Notes under the pieces: generated by a model
Database searches by the model: none
Seen by the model: the letters and a program-made list of their open reading frames with translations, nothing else
Told to the model about the DNA's origin: nothing
Shown here: one piece after another, positions 59,009 through 64,000 of the stretch
How positions within the stretch are numbered: position 1 is the first letter of the stretch
Layout: the number at the start of each line of letters is the position of its first letter
Program-made: the position numbers and the translations under genes
Assembly: GCA_964036275.1 (NCBI GenBank)
Contig: OZ038434.1
Coordinates: 29,900,425 to 29,964,424, forward strand
Direction of reading: 5' to 3'
DNA: 64,000 bases
Source: Litoditis marina
Taxonomy: Eukaryota > Nematoda > Chromadorea > Rhabditida > Rhabditidae

Positions 59009-61571
59009 AGACGCAGAATGTCATGCCCTCTTCCTTTTGTAACTGGCCAATTTTTCAAAGGGTCAAATGTTTCTGGAAAAATACTTGCTGTTCACAACGA
59101 TTTGATGGATGCTGTAACTCGACTTTAAGGCGTTGACCGACCTACCTCTTTGGAGTGAGGAAAACAACACAATCGACTATGTTCTAGGAAAAATTGACAA
59201 AAAGGTCCAGGATTCCTTGAATTGTACAATGTTGATGGTACGATTTTCATTTTGTTAGAGCACATGAAAAGCACCTTCTTAGGTAGAGGATTAGTTGTGG
59301 AATACCGAAAATTTCCGACCTAAGGTTTGTAGCCGAGTTCAAATTTGCGAAATTTCTAGTTTTTTTTTTGAGTCGATTCGAGTTTTGAGTTCGAGTTCAC
59401 AATCCTATTCTGCACGCGGCCCCGCGAGTCCAATATACTGTTCTATTCCAGAAAAACCCCAGTCGCGTGACCACAATCATTAATTGGATTGAGAATAAGT
59501 ATACATTCCTCAACATCATCAGCATGACACTCCCAACCCTGTAAGTTTTGCAAGATCAAAGGTTCGGAAATTCAATTTCTCGAAATCGTGAAGTTTCTCA
59601 CCAGTTTGTATCGATAAACTTGTGCTTTAGTCAACTTTAGAAGGTTTTTTGACAGCGTGGTTTTTACATTCTCGGTCTTTAACGTTCCATATCACCTGCT
59701 GTAAAAAATGTAAATTAACATTCACAATTAACAGGTAAACCGTAAAGTAAAATCAACAAGTGAATCGCGTAATGTTATTTCAAAACTAACCATCTCTCTC
59801 TCTCAAATTGAGAAATGTTTCGCACGCCAGCCGCGATTCATGTGCGCCAATACAATATCGCTACAATATCGCAATCGCAGATTCGGCTCAGTGCTGACGC
59901 AAGAGAGCCCCGTCGCGCCGTATCCGAAGTTTGAGTGCGGCGACCACTTCTGCCTGGACAACTTCGACACTTCCGCCAGCCTGGTAATCACCAAGAATTC
60001 GCACAAACGAAAGTTCATTCAAGGTGGTGGCAACGGGACGGTACAATGTTAAGGTGGGTGGTATGGTTTGAATCAGTCATATTGAGAGTGGGGTTTTTTG
60101 TAGTTTGATCCCAAAACATTTCAAAACTGACAAATCGAGCGAATTGCAATAAAATAAAAATCAAAACACAGGTTTATGTGAGAATTAGAACAAACCGAGG
60201 GTCCTCCAGTACTTACTTCACTTTCTTTTAAATCTTAGCTCTTGCGAACTGTGTAGTTTTTAAGTATATTCTTGAATATTATTTGGAATGCTAAGTGCAG
60301 AGGAATTGTGAATACTCTCGATTGTTCTTAGAGTATCAATTTCCCGTTCCTCATGTGTATGCAGATAAAACTATCTAAGACTTGCTCAGTCCCCAGTACT
60401 AAAAGGTAAACAAGAGAGAGAAAAGATGGATAGTAACGCTGAGGTAGAAAGAGATGTAATGAATGCGAAAAAGGCGAGAACCAAATCGATCGAGACATTT
60501 TTGTATGATTTGTATTCTCTTTGTATTCTCTTTCAGCCGTGGATAGCCTTTTCCGCTTCCGGCTCCATCCGCAACGTGGAAGCCGTCGCCATAACTGCCC
60601 TCAGAATCCTGTTGTTCAGAGAGTTGCCGGCACAAGCCGGTGAGTTATTTACTTTTTTCTCAGCAGCACTTACGCTAGAACATCTCGACAGTTCTCATCC
60701 AAACTTGCGTATGTAGATTTGCGCAAGACTGAGTACGTGTGCTAGAGGATTTCGGCCGCTTCATCCCATCTTGCGTCTCTCGCTAAGCCTCACTGTCTCG
60801 CGCCACTCGCATCCCGGCGGGATTTGAGAACAGAGAAATAACGTATGTTTGTGAAAACGCAGGATGGGATGAAGGTGCCGGGCTTCTCTAGCATACTTAT
60901 TTCCGCGGAATGTAAGAGCAGTAAAATGGCGTCGGGTCAATGGGACAGAGGTTAGGATAGGTCAGCATATACGTCAATACTTTGTTGATCTGTGTACGAT
61001 CTACTACCACTCACGGGAGACTCACGTGAAACTCTCATGAGAATATTGGAGGTTGTCCATGATGTATTCGTGCAATGAATGCGCGTGAGATAATTTTCAT
61101 GGGCAAACGTTATCCGCTCTGAATTCATACTTAAGAATGAAATGATAACAGAACTTCAAGATGTTTATTGTTTCAATTCTCAATTTTTTCTCAGTAAGCG
61201 CTCCGGGTGCCTACCACGACGTGCGAGACGGGAAGTTCTACTGTGACAAGGGAAGGAGCGAAGAGGTAAAGGTTTGTTTCAGTAGTTGTTTTTCGTTGGA
61301 AAAACTCACAAAACCAATGAAATATCGTAGGAAGCTAATCTTCAAAAACCGCCCATCCCATAATAATGAGAAGTTTTGTGCCACAACTCATATCTTTTCA
61401 GAAAATGTTCTCAAAGATGGAAAAGGAGTTCCACCTGGACTGTCTCCCAGTACCTCAGAGTGGCTTCATGGCCAGCAACCGAGTTGCGATGGCAGCCCAA
61501 TTGGGACACAGACAAAATGATTACATTCGTTCCGCGGTGAATGGACGAGCACTAGACTTCAAGTATCCGGT
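59009..61571 (+). CDS. divergent GGT-like gene, unit C copy
   Basis: Exons corresponding to unit A: about 59118-59225, then 59447-59530 region (one extra T shifts the frame: CAATCATTAATTGG), 59881-60040, 60537-60639, 61195-61271 and 61392-61571. The last four are intact and end in the PVGY stop; differences include VSAPGAYHD, EEVK and SAVNGRALD. The 5' part is interrupted by the MITE at 58741, a small deletion at about 59020 and the frame shift, so the 3' half may survive only as part of a damaged gene. Confidence 0.45.
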
Positions 61572-63324
61572 CGGATACTGAATTTATTTTTGGTTCTTCT
61601 GAATCCCCACTTGGTCTTCCTGAATCCTCGTTTGGTTGCACGACAGTTCATCTTATTCAAAACAACTGTCTATTCAAGTAGTAATAATCTGTGTTGTAAT
61701 AAAGTGTTTGACTTCATGTTTGTTGTTCGCACAATTATGTTTTACATGAGTATACTTACTATGGAACTGATTCTTGTTCTCAATAAGTATTCCAAGTCTC
61801 AACTGTGTAGGACGTTTTATGAACAGGTATAAGGGAAATCTAAAGTGTGTTTTCAAACTCCCATATACTGCCTCAATCATGAACCAAAGTATCGGATGTT
61901 TTGCTGTATGAGGTAATCTTTGTAGTTTGATTTGCATACACCTGAAGATATTTGAGCTACGATTGATAACAACAAACACAGCACGTCTCCAAATCAATCG
62001 TCTTGGCCCCTCGCTGAATTTGAAAACATCTCTTTTCTACCATCGATCTTCCCATTTCCCAATCGTATAATCTAGTTTCGTATTTTTCTTCCATAGTCCT
62101 CACCGATTACAAGTTCAATTAACATGACAAAACTTTATAATGACAGTTATAGAAATAAAACCTAAGACTTTCCAAATTGTGAGTTATGTTGGGCAAAAGG
62201 TGAATTTTCAAGACAACACTTACTTTCCAAGAAGTTCTGGAATCGTCATTGGCATGATGCCAAGGTCAATTTGGAAATGTGAAAATCTCATAGTTGCTAA
62301 TTGCTCTCAGCTCCATGAGAACTACAGGTATATCATACCGAATGCTAACTTTACGTGACTACTCAAATTACTTCTAGTATAACGCCACACGGTAGGTAAT
62401 AGCTAACTATATTTCAAGTTGGATCTCGGCGCAGGTTCGTGACGAGTTGTCTGTTGAATAATCATTCAAATTATCTTTTTCTAATTTTCTGAAATCTGGT
62501 ACATAACGATAACGAACGCTCTCACACTTTTGACGTTTATTCAACTTTCGTCAAATTCTCAATTTTCCCGTGTTTTTTGGTAGGTTTTGATGAGATAACT
62601 ACGTCATCAAAAACTCTGTTCTGCAATTAACAAGCGGTTAGTTATCGTAGCTCTAATTACAGATTACAGGTATTTCATATCGTAGTTTCCCAATGTCCAA
62701 ATGAGCTCGTCACCACATACCGAAATAGTGGTTCGGGCAATTAGCCAATTAAGTCTACACCCACCTTTTGGCGGAACTCCAGTCATTCACAGCATTGTAG
62801 CACTAGTTGCGGTGCAAGAGTGTCCACTTCGACTAGTACCCCGTTTTTGTGTTTTATTCCACATTAAGAATAGTTTTACACTATGACACTCTTCACTGAA
62901 TACTCGATTGAAATTGAAATTTATTTTACAAACCATTCTGTTCACTCTGTTTCAAATTCAAGCCTATCAAATAGGGTTGTTGAGATCGGAATCGAAAATC
63001 GTTCAAAGTCGAAAAAAGTCGTATTTTCGAAATAATCGAAATTTCGCCAAATGAGAAAAGTCGAGAATCAAAAAACAAAAACGTTTTTCATAATCGATTA
63101 ACAACCCTACTATTAAGTATGCTATTGCAAAACATATTTCACATGTTTTATATACTCTTTACACGAGTATTCGTTTTGAACGTGAATTACCACTCGTAAT
63201 ACAAGTTACTTTACCGGAACAGCACCATTGTTTGTATTTTCGGCATTTTTAACACGTTGTTTTTCATATGATTTTCTTGTCGAACATGTACATACAATCA
63301 TTCTGTTCGCAGATTTGCCTAAAT
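61572..63324. other. intergenic, unit C
   Basis: Counterpart of 31734-33440. Includes a fuller TCGAG/TCGAAA-type element (62972-63109) with TAGGGTTGTTGAG and TTAACAACCCTA ends, of which units A and B keep shortened versions. No gene called. Confidence 0.5.
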
Positions 63325-63405
63325 ATGTCGTTCGAATCGGAATTCTCAATCGATACCATGGATATCGATTTTCCCGAGCAAGAAGAAACGCAGTTGAAAA
63401 ATCCG
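63325..63405 (+). CDS. small helical protein exon 1, unit C (cut by window end)
   Basis: 27 codons from ATG to the GTGAGG donor, matching unit B (DTMDIDFPEQEETQLKNP) more than unit A. Later exons lie beyond 64000. Confidence 0.6.
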
Positions 63406-64000
63406 GTGAGGCAGAGTTGTTTTATAGCTACCTAACTGATTTCAACTATTCGAGAAGGAAAATGAAGCTGGTCTTTTGAACAAAGTTTCTTCTGAGATGT
63501 TAATAACCATTGACCACCTGACAGTTCAAACCTAATTTATTTCTGCGTTGAGTGATTTAGCAGTAGGTGATATCGGGCGCAGCGCGGAGCGCTGCGCAGA
63601 TTAGTTTTTGTTCAGAGGTCTGCAGACATTCCAAAACAGTTTATTACATTTTTCTTCAAATTACGCCGACCATTTCATTAGATATTTGCATGAATCACTG
63701 AAAGAGCAACACGTCTACAAGACATTAAGTTCACGTTCTAAGTGAAGTTTGTTGAGAAGAGTTAGAGGGCCCAACGTCTCGCAAAAATGGCTTCCGTGCG
63801 GGGCGGCGGCGGCGACAAAAGTGTCCGCCTCCTCAAATCTCGGCTTAGTTTCGCTCGAAATTAACTTATTCCAAAAATTCTTACATTGCTGAAAAGATAT
63901 AAAAAAGTTGAGATATACGTATTTCTCAAGTATGTCTGCAATTTGAATATTACGTGTGAGAGGGCCGAAAATGGTCTCGCAAAAAATCATGGATAGACCG

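Larger units (their letters stand above)
50738..64000. repeat. segmental duplication unit C (runs off the window)
   Basis: Follows unit-A order through FNDC3 3' end, gene X, GGT-like gene and the first exon of the small helical-protein gene, at high identity, including intergenic DNA. It differs from A by discrete insertions at 54293-54493, 55966-57941 and 58741-58976, and lacks the A-only MITE at 27013. Confidence 0.88.

Noticed and set aside
1..64000. CRISPR array, bacterial operon or prophage-like content
   Set aside because: Intron-rich animal genes throughout; tandem arrays lack unique spacers of constant length.

Overview
This is 64 kb of animal (metazoan) nuclear DNA: short GC-rich exons sit in AT-rich introns with GT donors and TTTCAG/TTCCAG acceptors, alongside Pol III tRNA genes, DNA-transposon debris and SINE-like elements. 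The phylum cannot be fixed from the sequence. Introns are mostly 180-500 bp, and no roughly 50-bp introns are seen, which argues against Caenorhabditis. The two tRNA-Ala genes resemble the deuterostome/lophotrochozoan form. A non-vertebrate animal is the safest statement.

Left part (1-23.6 kb). After about 4.2 kb of non-coding DNA, one large plus-strand gene of 31 exons (4279-23627) encodes an FNDC3-type protein of about 1218 residues. It has a proline-rich N-terminus, a long run of fibronectin type III domains and a C-terminal membrane anchor. All exon phases agree across the model. Its first intron carries two tandemly duplicated tRNA-Ala(AGC) genes; other introns carry small DNA transposons, a tRNA-like element, microsatellites and a minisatellite that has copied the start of one exon.

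Right part (23.0-64 kb). This is a tandem segmental duplication of at least three units, each opening with the last two exons of the FNDC3 gene: A (about 22997-39019), B (about 39020-50737) and C (about 50738 to beyond the window). The unit order is: FNDC3 3' end; an unidentified minus-strand gene (gene X); a divergent gamma-glutamyltransferase-like gene; a three-exon small helical-protein gene; and a minus-strand peptide precursor that looks like a neuropeptide precursor. In B, most of gene X and the 5' part of the GGT-like gene are replaced by part of a Na-K-Cl cotransporter (SLC12/NKCC) gene, which runs into a stop just past the junction. The FNDC3 copies in B and C share a 1-bp deletion and can only be pseudogene fragments. 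Several B and C gene copies have stops, frameshifts or lost splice sites, while the unit-A copies look the most intact.

The units differ by insertions that show element boundaries: TA-flanked MITEs, a 120-bp perfect-hairpin MITE, elements made of TCGAGTTT repeats between TAGGGTTGTT/AACAACCCTA ends, and two roughly 2-kb elements. Those two share a design: a GC-rich palindrome, then a palindrome-bearing minisatellite, then a long terminal foldback hairpin. They are the best candidate in the window for an undescribed element family. An assembly artefact (collapsed or mis-joined haplotypes) must be excluded before the B unit is taken as real.
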